A DNA stretch of 35,331 nucleotides from Oscillospiraceae bacterium (GTDB lineage: Bacteria > Bacillota > Clostridia > Oscillospirales > Ruminococcaceae): contig JAFLUI010000011.1 in assembly GCA_022508825.1 (NCBI GenBank), positions 1 to 35,331 on the forward strand, given 5' to 3'. The notes under the pieces were generated by a model that saw nothing but the letters and a program-made list of their open reading frames with translations, was not told the DNA's origin and did no database searches. The position numbers were made by a program, and so were the translations under genes. Shown here one piece after another: positions 15,404 through 23,937 of this stretch; positions within the stretch are counted from its first letter, which is position 1; every line of letters starts with the position of its first letter.

Positions 15404-16204
15404 ATGAAAAAGCCTGTTTTTATTATCTGTACCGTCTATGCAGTTATTGTCTGTTATATAGCTTCCTATTTTTATACAGAGTCTCTTGCGTATATCCCTC
15501 CCGCAAACCCAAGGCAGGACATATCCGCTGTGACGGAAAAGTCCCCATCCGAGCTTACGGAGGAGGATTACCGCTTCATTTTTGAGCAGACCGGTCTGGG
15601 AAAAGCGGCGGTGTCGGGACTTCCTGACCTGACCCTGCTTTATGATTATCAGGACAGCTACTATGCTCCTGCGGAATATAAATGTATCCGGAACTCTCCC
15701 ATATCCTTTGAGGAAAGGGTGACGGGGAAGCCAATAAAGCTGGCTCCTCTGGAGGAGGGGGACATCCTTGTGACCTCCTGCGCTCATGTTCTGAGCTGGC
15801 GAAACGGTCATGCTGCAATAGTTGTGGACTCTGACAGGGGGACTACCCTAGAAGCGGTGGTAATAGGCAAAAATTCCAAGACCCAGGACATTTCAAAATG
15901 GGAGAGGTATCCGAATTTTGCGGTCCTTCGCTTAAAGGACACGGACAAAAAAGAACGGGCTGAAATAGCCCGCTTTGCAATGGATGATCTTTATAATATA
16001 CCCTATAACGTTTTTATAGGACTGTATCCAATGAAATACAGCAGTCCCGGAAACGTCACCGGGACACAGTGCGCTCACCTCATATGGATTGCCTATGCCG
16101 CCTACGGTTATGACATAGACAGCAGCAGGGGTCTTATCGTCACGCCCCGTGACATCCTTAACAGCGACCGTTTCGAGATAGTCCAGATATATGGGATGGG
16201 CTAA
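15404..16204 (+). CDS. Membrane-anchored permuted NlpC/P60-type cysteine hydrolase
   Basis: This 266-residue protein has an N-terminal membrane segment (VFIICTVYAVIVCYIASYF, about 4-22) and an outside domain of the YiiX/YaeF-like, circularly permuted NlpC/P60 (papain-like) family. The permutation is visible in the order of the catalytic residues: His136 in NGHAAIVVD comes before Cys223 in GTQCAHLIWIAY. EEGDILVTS precedes the histidine strand, as usual. Family members hydrolyse amide or ester bonds in cell-wall peptides or lipids; which one applies here is unknown. AAAGGA lies before the ATG. The stop codon overlaps the stop of the convergent HD gene by two bases, with no terminator between them. 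Confidence 0.85.
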   Translation: MKKPVFIICTVYAVIVCYIASYFYTESLAYIPPANPRQDISAVTEKSPSELTEEDYRFIFEQTGLGKAAVSGLPDLTLLYDYQDSYYAPAEYKCIRNSPISFEERVTGKPIKLAPLEEGDILVTSCAHVLSWRNGHAAIVVDSDRGTTLEAVVIGKNSKTQDISKWERYPNFAVLRLKDTDKKERAEIARFAMDDLYNIPYNVFIGLYPMKYSSPGNVTGTQCAHLIWIAYAAYGYDIDSSRGLIVTPRDILNSDRFEIVQIYGMG

Positions 16205-16869
16205 ATGACCTCGCTGCCGTTTATTTTCAGCCGGAATTTTATTCCGAGGAACTCCGCGGAGCGCTTGCAGAGGAGCATACGCTGGAGGAATATCTCAAAA
16301 TACTCCATCACCGAGGAGATATTGTTGTCGATGGTGAGCTCCAGGATAAGAGAGGTCTTGTCGGGACTGAAAAACAGCTTTGATTCCACGGCGGCATAGT
16401 TTACTCTGTCGTGGATGTCAAAGGTGCGCATATCGGCGTTTCTGACCCGGCTCCTGCGTACATCGGTCTTGTCTGCTATAATGAGCGCAGCGGATATTGC
16501 GTTAAGAGGCTGGGCGGTGGATTCGTCATGGTTCCCGATGGCAGAAATTATGGCGCATATCTCCTCCGCAGGCATATTAAGATTGTCAAGAAGACGGAAT
16601 GCCATTACCGCTCCGCTCTGGGCGTGGTCGATGCGGTTCACAACGTTTCCTATGTCGTGGAGATATGCTGCTATCTTTCCAAGCTCCACGGTGCGGCTGT
16701 CATAGTTGAGGGTGGTGAGTATCATCTCAACGGTAAAAGCCACCTTTTCCACATGGGCAAAGGAGTGCTCGGTGTAGCCCTGAGCCTTGACGGCGGCGTC
16801 TGCATTTTTGATATATGTGTGTATATCGGGATTCCGGGTGATGTATTCGTAAGTTACTGTACTGCTCAT
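16201..16869 (-). CDS. HD-domain phosphohydrolase
   Basis: The 222-residue product is an HD-superfamily protein with a full set of metal residues: His39 (HSFAHV), His71-Asp72 (YLHDIGN), the conserved helix with NHDES near 113-117, and Asp133 (IIADKTD). The spacing matches small stand-alone HD phosphohydrolases that act on nucleotides or phosphate esters. The last 60 residues form an extra alpha/beta region (SLILELTIDNNISSVMEYFE) of unknown use. AAAGGA precedes the ATG. It has its own promoter, divergent from that of the first FecR gene. The substrate is unknown. Confidence 0.88.
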   Translation of the reverse strand: MSSTVTYEYITRNPDIHTYIKNADAAVKAQGYTEHSFAHVEKVAFTVEMILTTLNYDSRTVELGKIAAYLHDIGNVVNRIDHAQSGAVMAFRLLDNLNMPAEEICAIISAIGNHDESTAQPLNAISAALIIADKTDVRRSRVRNADMRTFDIHDRVNYAAVESKLFFSPDKTSLILELTIDNNISSVMEYFEIFLQRMLLCKRSAEFLGIKFRLKINGSEVI

Positions 16870-16905
16870 ATCGTTTTTCCTTTCAAAGGAGAGTGTGGTA
16901 AAATA

Positions 16906-16934
16906 ATTATAGCATATTGCCCTGAAAACGTCAA
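16906..16934 (-). promoter_or_regulatory. Promoter of the HD phosphohydrolase gene
   Basis: On the minus strand TTGACG (16929-16934) and TATAAT (16906-16911) are 17 bases apart, with an extended TGC before the -10. Confidence 0.8.
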
Positions 16935-16968
16935 TTGTGATATTTTGCTGAAAAGTGACAAAAAGTCT

Positions 16969-16997
16969 TTGACAAATAAGCTTATATATGATATAAT
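16969..16997 (+). promoter_or_regulatory. Consensus promoter of the FecR-domain genes
   Basis: TTGACA (16969-16974) and TATAAT (16992-16997) are 17 bases apart. This promoter points away from the HD gene promoter, whose -35 lies about 35 bases to the left. Confidence 0.85.
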
Positions 16998-17076
16998 ATG
17001 TTTAGTTGTCGATAAAAATAAGTGCGGATATACATCATCCGCGTTTTCCGCCTGAACCCTGAAAGGTAGATGTTCC

Positions 17077-18321
17077 TTGGAAAATATGATGACTATAATG
17101 AAAACGGCAGTGAAAAACTTTGCATCGGGCTTTACGTCCGGGATAAAAAGTCTGTCAAAGGTCCTGTATGAAAATATAAAGCTGCTTATGGTCGGCATGA
17201 TCCTTATATTGATGATCATTGCCAGCGCTATACTGCTGAGCCTTTATTTCGGCGGCGATGTTGTAAGAGAGCTTGCTGTCTCCGAAATAACAGGAAGCGC
17301 CTATATCACAAGAGGCGCCAAAAGGCTTGCCGCAGGCAAGAACGCAAAGCTTATGAACGGAGATATCCTTTCTACCGATAAAAACAGTACGGTAAGGATA
17401 AGTCTTGACGATGACAAATATATTTTTGTGGAGCCTGATTCCATGCTGTACATATATTTTACCGATATTGCCGGCGAGGGTGATATCTCGGTAAATCTCA
17501 GCAGGGGAGCTGCCATCTGCGAGATCAACGAGAAGCTTAAAAAGAAGGCTTCCTTTACCTTCAAGACTCCTAACAGTATCGTTTCGGTCAGAGGGACGGT
17601 TTTCCGCGTCAAATTTGATTATATGGAAAGCTATGTGGACTACAATAATGAAGCGCTCAACAATGTTATGATAACCCAGGTCCAGAATTTTAACGGGTCG
17701 GTCAACCTCCAGCTCTATGACAGCGATAAGTATCCATTTGACCTCCCCAAGCTTCTTGTGGAGCGTACTGCTGCCCAGATGATAACTGCGGATGAGGCGT
17801 GTCAGTACGGTTATCTTAATTACGATATTGATCTTGGTTCATTGAGTGAGGAAACACTGCATGAGATGCTCAGGGCAGGAAATGAAAAGCAGCTGGCATT
17901 CACTCATGACGAGATAAATTATGCTTATAAGCGTGTCGTTGAGGAAAACAGACGTCTTGAAACTATGACGGAAACTACTACCGAAACATCGGAGCAGATC
18001 GTTATAACAACTACGATGCCTACAACAACAGTGACGACGGAGGAGTCCGTGACCACTACACCTCCTGAGTCAGAGGACGACAGCTTCGGCGGTACTTTGC
18101 GGTCAACTCTGAAAACATATGAGTATACTACTTACTCAGGCATAAAATGGTGGGAGATCACAGGAAACACCAATACAGGCACCGACGATTACGATGACTG
18201 GTTCTCCACCGACGACGAGCTTGCCTTGTATTCCGAAACCGAATCTGAAACTGTAACGGCATCTGCGGAGCCGGAGGTTCCCGATGTTTATGATGTTCCG
18301 GAGGACTTTGATATACAGTGA
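17077..18321 (+). CDS. FecR-domain membrane protein with Thr-rich tail
   Basis: This 414-residue protein has a short cytoplasmic N-terminus and one membrane helix (about 32-55, LLMVGMILILMIIASAILLS). A FecR domain follows (about 70-190): AKLMNGDILSTDKNSTVRISLDD, then LSRGAAICEI and FKTPNSIVSVRGTVFRVKF. A helical part reaches about residue 290, followed by a Thr/Glu-rich tail (about 296-330) and a Tyr/Asp-rich end. FecR domains bind partner proteins at the membrane, and some act with sigma factors, but here a DUF4367-type protein already fills that role downstream. TTG at 17077 is taken as start because GAAAGG lies 10 bases before it. The nearest ATG (17086) is too far from that site. It is a paralog of the next gene. 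Confidence 0.82.
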   Translation: MENMMTIMKTAVKNFASGFTSGIKSLSKVLYENIKLLMVGMILILMIIASAILLSLYFGGDVVRELAVSEITGSAYITRGAKRLAAGKNAKLMNGDILSTDKNSTVRISLDDDKYIFVEPDSMLYIYFTDIAGEGDISVNLSRGAAICEINEKLKKKASFTFKTPNSIVSVRGTVFRVKFDYMESYVDYNNEALNNVMITQVQNFNGSVNLQLYDSDKYPFDLPKLLVERTAAQMITADEACQYGYLNYDIDLGSLSEETLHEMLRAGNEKQLAFTHDEINYAYKRVVEENRRLETMTETTTETSEQIVITTTMPTTTVTTEESVTTTPPESEDDSFGGTLRSTLKTYEYTTYSGIKWWEITGNTNTGTDDYDDWFSTDDELALYSETESETVTASAEPEVPDVYDVPEDFDIQ

Positions 18322-18399
18322 GTACCTGCTGAGGTGCAATTATCAGCTTTAAACCTGCTTGAAAGGAGATGCACTCCCTGAGGGAGGACGGTCATAATT

Positions 18400-20061
18400 A
18401 TGAATGTAAAAGAATTTTGGGGTAATTTCAAATTGCCGATCATTTTGGGCGGATGCGCTCTTGTGGCAATAATAGTTACGCTTATTGTCGTTACGGGAGG
18501 ATTTTCCTCCGGGTACGGACTTTCAATAACATCTGCATACGGAAGCGTGAGCGTCACAAGCTCTGATGTGAGCGTAGATGCGTCCGGCGGAGACACACTT
18601 AAGAAGGGCGACATAGTGACGATAGGAGACGGTTCGTCCTGCACCATTGCCTACAAGGGCAAGGGTAATTCCGATGACAATTATCTTGTGCTGGGCGCCA
18701 ATACGCAGATCGTTATCACAGACGCATTCAAGGGCAAGGGAGACAGTGAGATATTCCTGAGAAAGGGTACGATCATAGGCAATTTTGCCGCAGAGGATAC
18801 GGCGAATATCATTGTCAGGACTACCGACTCAACGATCACACTTGGACAGGCTGTCTGCAAGATATCATACAGCACCAATGAGTTTACATCCTATACAGAG
18901 CTGTACACATTTATGGGATATAACCGTATCCAGCTTTATGACGACATGGGCAATCCTGTGAACGACCCTGAATATCAGGCTGAGACACTGTGGGGACGCA
19001 TCGTTTCGGAAAGTGATATGTCCTCTGATACTACGGGAGCTGACGGCGAGGTGTCGGACGGTCCCTCATTTGACCTGCTGAACAATTCATTTGCTCTTAA
19101 TGAGCTTACTGCATTTGACCTTAAGCAGCTCCTTACCATTGCAGCTCTTGTGGGGGATGGTTTCCCATATAATACGGCTGATCTTAAGGCAGCTTATGAA
19201 GAAGTGGGCGGGGACTCTGCAAGTGCTGAAAATACAGAACCAGAGCTTCCCGAGGAAACTACTGTGACTACCGAGGATAATTCCGATTCCATCCAGACCG
19301 CGGAGCCTATTGAGACCACTCCTCCGCCGACAGCGACCACTCTGCCGGGACAGACAACTACAGCAGCATATGTTCCTACACAGGCTCCTGCCACAACGAC
19401 TGCGCCTCCCGAAACTCAGACCACTGCCAATCCGGATGTTTCACCGGATACTGTACATATAGTCGTGATAGTGATAGACGGCGAGGAGACTATGCAGGAG
19501 GTGCTTCACGGAGATGATGCTGTCAAGCCGGAAGATCCTGTTATAGACGGACTGACTTTTATCGGCTGGGACGGCTCATTCGAAAATATCACACAGGATA
19601 CTGTCATAACTGCGTTATTCAGTGACAGTCTTGGCGGAGATACAACAACAGAGACCACTACTACCACATTTGAACCCTTTGTCTCTGATGATGTGGAAAT
19701 GCATACAGTTACGTTCATTGTAAACGGAGAAAGCTATCACGCCACTGTAGCCAATGGGGGCACAGTAGTTCCTCCCATAACTCCGTCTGTTAATCAGGGA
19801 TTTATCGGTTGGGACAAGCCCCTTGAAAATATAACCTCCGATACTGTCATAACAGCGATCTTTGCGGAAAGACCGACCCACACAGTGACCTTTGCTATTG
19901 ACGGTCAGTATTATTATGCAGATGTCAAGGAAGGGGATACTGCAGTTCCTCCGTTCACACCTGATTTTGACTCCTTCGGAAACAGGTTTGCAGGCTGGGA
20001 CAGAAGTCTTGACAACATTACGGGAGATATAATTATCACTGCCATGTACAGTGGAAATTAA
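18400..20061 (+). CDS. FecR-like surface protein with Thr-rich linkers and three InlB/Flg_new-type repeats
   Basis: The 553-residue protein has a membrane helix (about 10-32, LPIILGGCALVAIIVTLIVV) and a FecR-like domain (about 45-190, ending in ITLGQAVCKISYSTNEF). A helical part like that of the previous gene comes next, then Thr/Pro-rich linkers (about 280-350 and 415-427). Three repeats follow near 353-408, 430-490 and 493-553. Each has 'VTF..(D/N)G..Y.A.V..G..V.P', 'F.GWD..L.NIT.D..ITA.(F/Y)', the pattern of InlB B-repeat/Flg_new domains found in cell-surface proteins. The repeats would lie outside the cell. GGGAGGA before the ATG lies partly in a small hairpin (18374-18386). A terminator follows. 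Confidence 0.85.
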   Translation: MNVKEFWGNFKLPIILGGCALVAIIVTLIVVTGGFSSGYGLSITSAYGSVSVTSSDVSVDASGGDTLKKGDIVTIGDGSSCTIAYKGKGNSDDNYLVLGANTQIVITDAFKGKGDSEIFLRKGTIIGNFAAEDTANIIVRTTDSTITLGQAVCKISYSTNEFTSYTELYTFMGYNRIQLYDDMGNPVNDPEYQAETLWGRIVSESDMSSDTTGADGEVSDGPSFDLLNNSFALNELTAFDLKQLLTIAALVGDGFPYNTADLKAAYEEVGGDSASAENTEPELPEETTVTTEDNSDSIQTAEPIETTPPPTATTLPGQTTTAAYVPTQAPATTTAPPETQTTANPDVSPDTVHIVVIVIDGEETMQEVLHGDDAVKPEDPVIDGLTFIGWDGSFENITQDTVITALFSDSLGGDTTTETTTTTFEPFVSDDVEMHTVTFIVNGESYHATVANGGTVVPPITPSVNQGFIGWDKPLENITSDTVITAIFAERPTHTVTFAIDGQYYYADVKEGDTAVPPFTPDFDSFGNRFAGWDRSLDNITGDIIITAMYSGN

Positions 20062-20075
20062 CTTAGTATACTTTT

Positions 20076-20104
20076 GCCCCCTATATCAAGGGGGCAGTTT
20101 TTTT
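20076..20104 (+). terminator. Terminator of the FecR-domain genes
   Basis: GCCCCCT (20076-20082) pairs with AGGGGGC (20089-20095) across a 6-base loop and is followed by AGTTTTTTT. Confidence 0.92.
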
Positions 20105-20180
20105 ATAGGTATTTATGTACAATTTCTTTTGATAAAATTGTCTGAAATGCTGATTTTTTGAGAAATTTGCGATTTTGTGT

Positions 20181-20216
20181 AAACTTTTGCCCCCCTGCGT
20201 GGTCTTATATATAGAG
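20181..20216 (+). promoter_or_regulatory. Putative ECF-type autoregulatory promoter
   Basis: AAAC at 20181, TTTT, GCGT at 20197 and CTTATATAT at 20204 match the block before the second ECF sigma gene (26644-26679) at the same spacing. AAC and CGT are the classic -35 and -10 cores of ECF promoters, so each factor may control its own gene or be under a shared ECF factor. Confidence 0.65.
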
Positions 20217-20245
20217 GCTAAAATAATTGATGGGATGTTGATAAA

Positions 20246-20785
20246 ATGATAGCCGCTTGTATGGCGTTGATAGATGAGCCAAGCGACAAGGAAAAATTCA
20301 TGGAAATCTATAATACCTATAATAAGATGATGTTTAAGGCAGCAATGTCCGTTTTGCATAACAGATCACTTGCTGACGAAACGGTGCAGGACTGCTTCTT
20401 AAAAATTGCTATGAATATTGCCAATATACCAAATGTCCGATCTAAAAAGACAAGGGCATTGATAATCATTATGGTAAGAAACAAGTCCTTGAATAACCTT
20501 AAAGCAGAGCATTATGACAAAACGGAACCTCTTAGCGAAACAGAAGATGTTACAGGTGACACCATAAATAATATCCTGTCGGAGATCGGATATAAAAGGC
20601 TTGTAGAGGAAATATCAGGTCTTGACGATATTTACAAGGATATATTAACACTGAGGTTTATATGTGATTACAGCATTGATGATATATGCTCACTCCTTGA
20701 TATTTCAAAAAGTACAGCAGGGGTGCGTATTTCCCGTGGTCGAAAAATCCTGATCGAAAAGCTGGAGGGTACAGATAATGACTAA
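20246..20785 (+). CDS. ECF-type RNA polymerase sigma factor
   Basis: The 179-residue protein has the two helical regions of ECF sigma factors. Region 2 (about 17-85) has the typical 'YNKMMFKAAMSVLHNRSLADETVQDCF'-like helix and the IIMVRNKSLNNL stretch. Region 4 (about 115-175) has the helix-turn-helix YSIDDICSLLDISKSTAGVRISRGRKIL. Such factors direct polymerase to a small regulon once the anti-sigma factor lets go. The stop overlaps the start of the next gene, a DUF4367-type membrane protein, the usual anti-sigma arrangement in Clostridia. The ribosome site is weak (GATGGGA). The upstream ECF-type promoter suggests autoregulation. Confidence 0.9.
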   Translation: MIAACMALIDEPSDKEKFMEIYNTYNKMMFKAAMSVLHNRSLADETVQDCFLKIAMNIANIPNVRSKKTRALIIIMVRNKSLNNLKAEHYDKTEPLSETEDVTGDTINNILSEIGYKRLVEEISGLDDIYKDILTLRFICDYSIDDICSLLDISKSTAGVRISRGRKILIEKLEGTDND

Positions 20786-21488
20786 TCAAATGACTAATAA
20801 TAAGATTTTTGACCTGATTATGGCTGACGCACTTGCTGATGTATGGGATATGGAATTTGCAAAATTTGATGACGGTGATACGGCAGAGGAATTTCAGGTA
20901 TCAGACGAATTTGAAAGGAATATCCGAAAAATAAGAAATTCCATAGGCAGAAAAGAACGAATGAAAAATGCAGGCAGATTTTCTCTGAAATTTTTTGTAA
21001 CTATTGCGACAATAATGGGTGTCGCATTTGGCGGTCTGCTTACTCAGCCAACGGTTTATGCAGCAGTCCAGAATGTTTTTCGCAGTATTTTTTCAGATCA
21101 TGACAAATATACCTTTTCGGGAGAACAGCAGGAAGATTTCACATTTGACCAAAACAAACGTCTTGGATATATCCCTGACGGATATGAGCTTAGAATGGTA
21201 TTTTATGCAGAAAATACTATTTTTACAACATATGAATCCATTGATGAAAAAAACATTGAATTTGACTATGGTCTTGCCAACAATTCATCAATAAGTGTTG
21301 ATAATGAACGAAACACCTATTATGAATTGAATTATAACAATGTTACCTATCATTATTATGAGGCATTAAATCAGGAAGCTGATTATAATACACTTATTTG
21401 GTATTCAGACGGTTACTGTTTTAGTATAGTTGGACATTTAAGCAAGGACGAAATTATTAAAGCTGCTGAAAATATTATAACCGTGTAG
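20778..21488 (+). CDS. DUF4367-like membrane protein, probable anti-sigma factor
   Basis: This 236-residue protein has a cytoplasmic N-terminus (1-65), one membrane helix (about 67-92, SLKFFVTIATIMGVAFGGLL), and an outside domain. The domain holds the features of DUF4367: LGYIPDGYEL, strands with repeated Tyr/Asn, and the ending LIWYSDGYCFSIVGHLSKDEIIKAAENI. Proteins of this plan next to ECF sigma factors usually hold the sigma factor through the N-terminal part and sense envelope conditions outside. The ATG at 20778 overlaps the sigma stop by 8 bases and has GGAGGG about 10 bases before it, so the two are made together. A second ATG at 20790 is a less likely start. Confidence 0.82.
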   Translation: MTNQMTNNKIFDLIMADALADVWDMEFAKFDDGDTAEEFQVSDEFERNIRKIRNSIGRKERMKNAGRFSLKFFVTIATIMGVAFGGLLTQPTVYAAVQNVFRSIFSDHDKYTFSGEQQEDFTFDQNKRLGYIPDGYELRMVFYAENTIFTTYESIDEKNIEFDYGLANNSSISVDNERNTYYELNYNNVTYHYYEALNQEADYNTLIWYSDGYCFSIVGHLSKDEIIKAAENIITV

Positions 21489-21631
21489 TGATCGGCTTTA
21501 CTTTTTCGTTTTATATAGTAGAAAGGGTAAAAAAAGAAGATTTTAAAAATTTTCTAAAGTTTTGTTATTTTTTGCCGATATATACTATAAGGGACATACT
21601 CCATAGACAAATACATTTTTGAGGTGATTTT

Positions 21632-22702
21632 ATGAGAGTAAATAACAACAATATCCGACAGTGGTATCTGGATTTTTTCTTTGGAAGAAGCCGTGTAAAA
21701 CCTCTGCTTCCGAAAACGCCAAATAATGATAACTGCGATACTTTTCAGCTTTCATGGCGAGCAAAAAGAGATATTCTTAATGCTCACATTGAGAAAACTA
21801 TCAACAGCGGTGAGCCGATGACAGGCGTTAGTTATGAGGATTTTTGTAACTATTATTATGATAAGCATGGTTATCGACTTTCAGAATATGATATGAAAAT
21901 TGAATATCAACAGGCTCTAAAAGGTGATAATGCTTCTTTGAAAGAAAAGGAATGGCGTACAAATCCCGAATATCGTATGCCAACGAGACTTTATAATTCT
22001 CCCGAAGTGATTGCCGATAGGGATGCAGCTCTTGAAAAATATCGTAACGGTGAGGATATTGAACCCTGGGAACATAATCTTATTATGGGAGCATATTCTA
22101 ATGCTTACGAGGGCAATAAAATTTATAATGCTGCCGATCTTGAAAGAAGAACTAAGCTTTTACAGAATAAAATTTCCGACATTCTTTCTGAGGCGGGAAT
22201 AGTGCTTTCCGAGGACGATGAGTTGACCTTTGAAGTATGGGGCTACGAAATGACTGTAAGCGGAAATCTTGATGAAGACACATTAGAGACAATAAATGAA
22301 ATACTTTCCGATAAAGCTTTAGCACTTCAAAATTTATATCACTGGAATCATAGCGATGAAGCTAAGAGTGCAGGGATAAGTATTGTACATTTGTGGTCTG
22401 CTGAAAAATACCTCAAAGAATCGGGAGAAGATATTTCTGTTTCTGATCTTTCCATTGACAAGGATGGAAAGATTGTGGGTCTGCCGGAGGAGCTTGACAG
22501 CTTCCTCAAAGAATACGCTATAGGTGAATGGGACGTTGGCGTTGATTCCAAGTATGCTGATATTGAGGACAAAATTCGTGAGGCTCTGTACATGAAAGAA
22601 TCATTCAGAGTTGCGATAAATCTTGTTCAAAGAGGCGGCTATGACAGGCTTAAATCTATGACTTGTAAGCTTACATACAAAAACGGTGTATTAAGCTGTT
22701 AA
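21632..22702 (+). CDS. Hypothetical protein, 356 aa, paralog of the next gene
   Basis: I do not recognise a named family. The protein has a basic N-terminus (MRVNNNNIRQWYLDFFFGRS), a CDTFQLS stretch near residue 34, and a helical, Tyr- and Glu-rich middle. Near 185-235 it has a segment reading AGIVLSEDDELTFEVWGYEM, then VSGNLDEDTLETINEILSD. The strand 'LSIDKDGKIVG' follows near 275. The same order of elements is found in the next gene, so the two are probably diverged paralogs. No signal peptide or membrane helix is seen. GAGGTG lies before the ATG. The gene is AT-rich. Co-transcription with the following gene is likely, with 21 bases between them. Confidence 0.78.
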   Translation: MRVNNNNIRQWYLDFFFGRSRVKPLLPKTPNNDNCDTFQLSWRAKRDILNAHIEKTINSGEPMTGVSYEDFCNYYYDKHGYRLSEYDMKIEYQQALKGDNASLKEKEWRTNPEYRMPTRLYNSPEVIADRDAALEKYRNGEDIEPWEHNLIMGAYSNAYEGNKIYNAADLERRTKLLQNKISDILSEAGIVLSEDDELTFEVWGYEMTVSGNLDEDTLETINEILSDKALALQNLYHWNHSDEAKSAGISIVHLWSAEKYLKESGEDISVSDLSIDKDGKIVGLPEELDSFLKEYAIGEWDVGVDSKYADIEDKIREALYMKESFRVAINLVQRGGYDRLKSMTCKLTYKNGVLSC

Positions 22703-22723
22703 AAATTTTAGGAGGAATTTATT

Positions 22724-23695
22724 ATGGAAACAAAAGTAGGTATTCACATTCAAAGCTCTTTCAGCAAATATAAAAATAATGCTGATCCGATAGCTGTCAA
22801 TGCTGAACCTTTAAAAGCAAAAAGTATGAACAGCAGCATGAATGTTGACACATTTTCTTTGTCACCGAAGTCATCGTCTTCATCATCGGTTAAGTTCTAT
22901 GATTTCGGCGGTTTTTATTCCAAAGAAACGCTTAGCCAGATACATCAGTTTCAGCAGAATTTAAGCAATTCATCATATTATATCTCAAATGACGATTATG
23001 ATACAAGGGCAAAAATGTCATATGATAATTTATTTGTTATGTTTACCGGTTTGAATAAGGAAATTGCCAAACAGCTTAAGTCCGCAGGAGTTCCCGATGA
23101 CATAACCTTTGAGTTTGATTACAATGTTGATACGCAGGAGCTTGAAGTCACAAATATATCTGACGAAAAGTATCTTGAAAAGGTTAAGTCTGTATTAGAC
23201 AATGTTGCCGGATACACAAATATTCCTTATATTGCGTTTGGTTCAAGAATGATGAACGGAGATATATCCTCAATGTATTATACAAGGATCGGAGCCGCAC
23301 TTGAAAGCTGTTTCGGACAGGATATTTTTGATCTTTACATTGATGAGAACGGCAACCTCGCAGGAGTAAACGAAAAGCTGCAGGAGGCATTGTATGCTGA
23401 AAAGAACACAAAAAACTTTGATGCGGAAAAAATGTACGGTTTCCCTGTAAATCAGATCGAAGCTATGCTGAAGCGTTTGATAACAGACGAAAATATCACA
23501 CCGAATATTTCTCATATGGGTTATGGTGCAAACGGTGTTTATGCTAATGACGGTGATATTAAGCTTGACAAGGATTTTGACCCCAACCCGTTTAAAGACG
23601 ACAGAAGCTTCACTATGAGATCGGCATTATCATACAGAAATGTCGTCAAAGGTGATTATGACCGCTGGCTCAGTAATGAAAACTTGTTTTATTGA
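22724..23695 (+). CDS. Hypothetical protein, 323 aa, paralog of the preceding gene
   Basis: No named family is recognised. The N-terminal 70 residues are low-complexity with a Ser-rich run (PKSSSSSSVKF), preceded by VDTFSLS, which echoes CDTFQLS in the preceding protein. Near 120-165 it reads KQLKSAGVPDDITFEFDYNV, then EVTNISDEKYLEKVKSVLDN. Near 205-220 comes DLYIDENGNLAGVNEKLQEAL. Both blocks align by eye with the preceding gene. The shared core is a two-strand hairpin of the 'TFE...V...D' type followed by a helix, which may be a small repeated domain. AGGAGG precedes the ATG, and a terminator follows about 60 bases after the stop. Location and role are unknown; no export signal is visible. 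Confidence 0.78.
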   Translation: METKVGIHIQSSFSKYKNNADPIAVNAEPLKAKSMNSSMNVDTFSLSPKSSSSSSVKFYDFGGFYSKETLSQIHQFQQNLSNSSYYISNDDYDTRAKMSYDNLFVMFTGLNKEIAKQLKSAGVPDDITFEFDYNVDTQELEVTNISDEKYLEKVKSVLDNVAGYTNIPYIAFGSRMMNGDISSMYYTRIGAALESCFGQDIFDLYIDENGNLAGVNEKLQEALYAEKNTKNFDAEKMYGFPVNQIEAMLKRLITDENITPNISHMGYGANGVYANDGDIKLDKDFDPNPFKDDRSFTMRSALSYRNVVKGDYDRWLSNENLFY

Positions 23696-23754
23696 GCTGC
23701 ATGATATTAAAAATGTAAAGATAATTACTTATACACGGTGTTGTATTACTTTTG

Positions 23755-23790
23755 AGGACAGTCGTATAAAATCGGCTGTCCTTTTATTCT
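23755..23790 (+). terminator. Terminator after the hypothetical pair
   Basis: AGGACAGTCG (23755-23764) pairs with CGGCTGTCCT (23773-23782), including one G-U pair, and is followed by TTTTATTCTT. Confidence 0.88.
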
Positions 23791-23858
23791 TCCCGAAAGC
23801 TTTTTTGATGGGGAAGGGGGCAGAGCCCTGTCTTGACATAGGTTTTACAAAATATTCA

Positions 23859-23887
23859 TTGACACTGCAGCGGAAATGTGATAAAAT
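23859..23887 (+). promoter_or_regulatory. Promoter of adhE
   Basis: TTGACA (23859-23864) and TAAAAT (23882-23887) are 17 bases apart, about 50 bases before the start codon. No clear Rex palindrome (TTGTTA...TAACAA) is seen around it. Confidence 0.8.
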
Positions 23888-23937
23888 ATTCCTGTCATGT
23901 TTTGACAATCTGGTGACCTAAGAAAGGAAGGATCTCA

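Noticed and set aside
16974-16998. CTTATATAT before the first FecR gene as a third ECF promoter copy
   Set aside because: The AAC and GCGT elements are absent at the required distances; a perfect sigma-A promoter explains the site.
17940-18060. ACN-rich repeats (also 19260-19440) as a DNA repeat or CRISPR-like array
   Set aside because: They are irregular Thr codons of low-complexity protein linkers, without fixed repeat length or spacers.
20069-20196. ACTTTTGCCCCC present both in the FecR terminator and in the ECF promoter
   Set aside because: It is a 12-base match in low-complexity sequence; the promoter copy is upstream of the transcript start, so no RNA pairing role is obvious.
23830-23890. 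Rex (redox regulator) operator before adhE
   Set aside because: No TTGTTA...TAACAA-like palindrome is visible; only AT-rich sequence and the promoter are seen.
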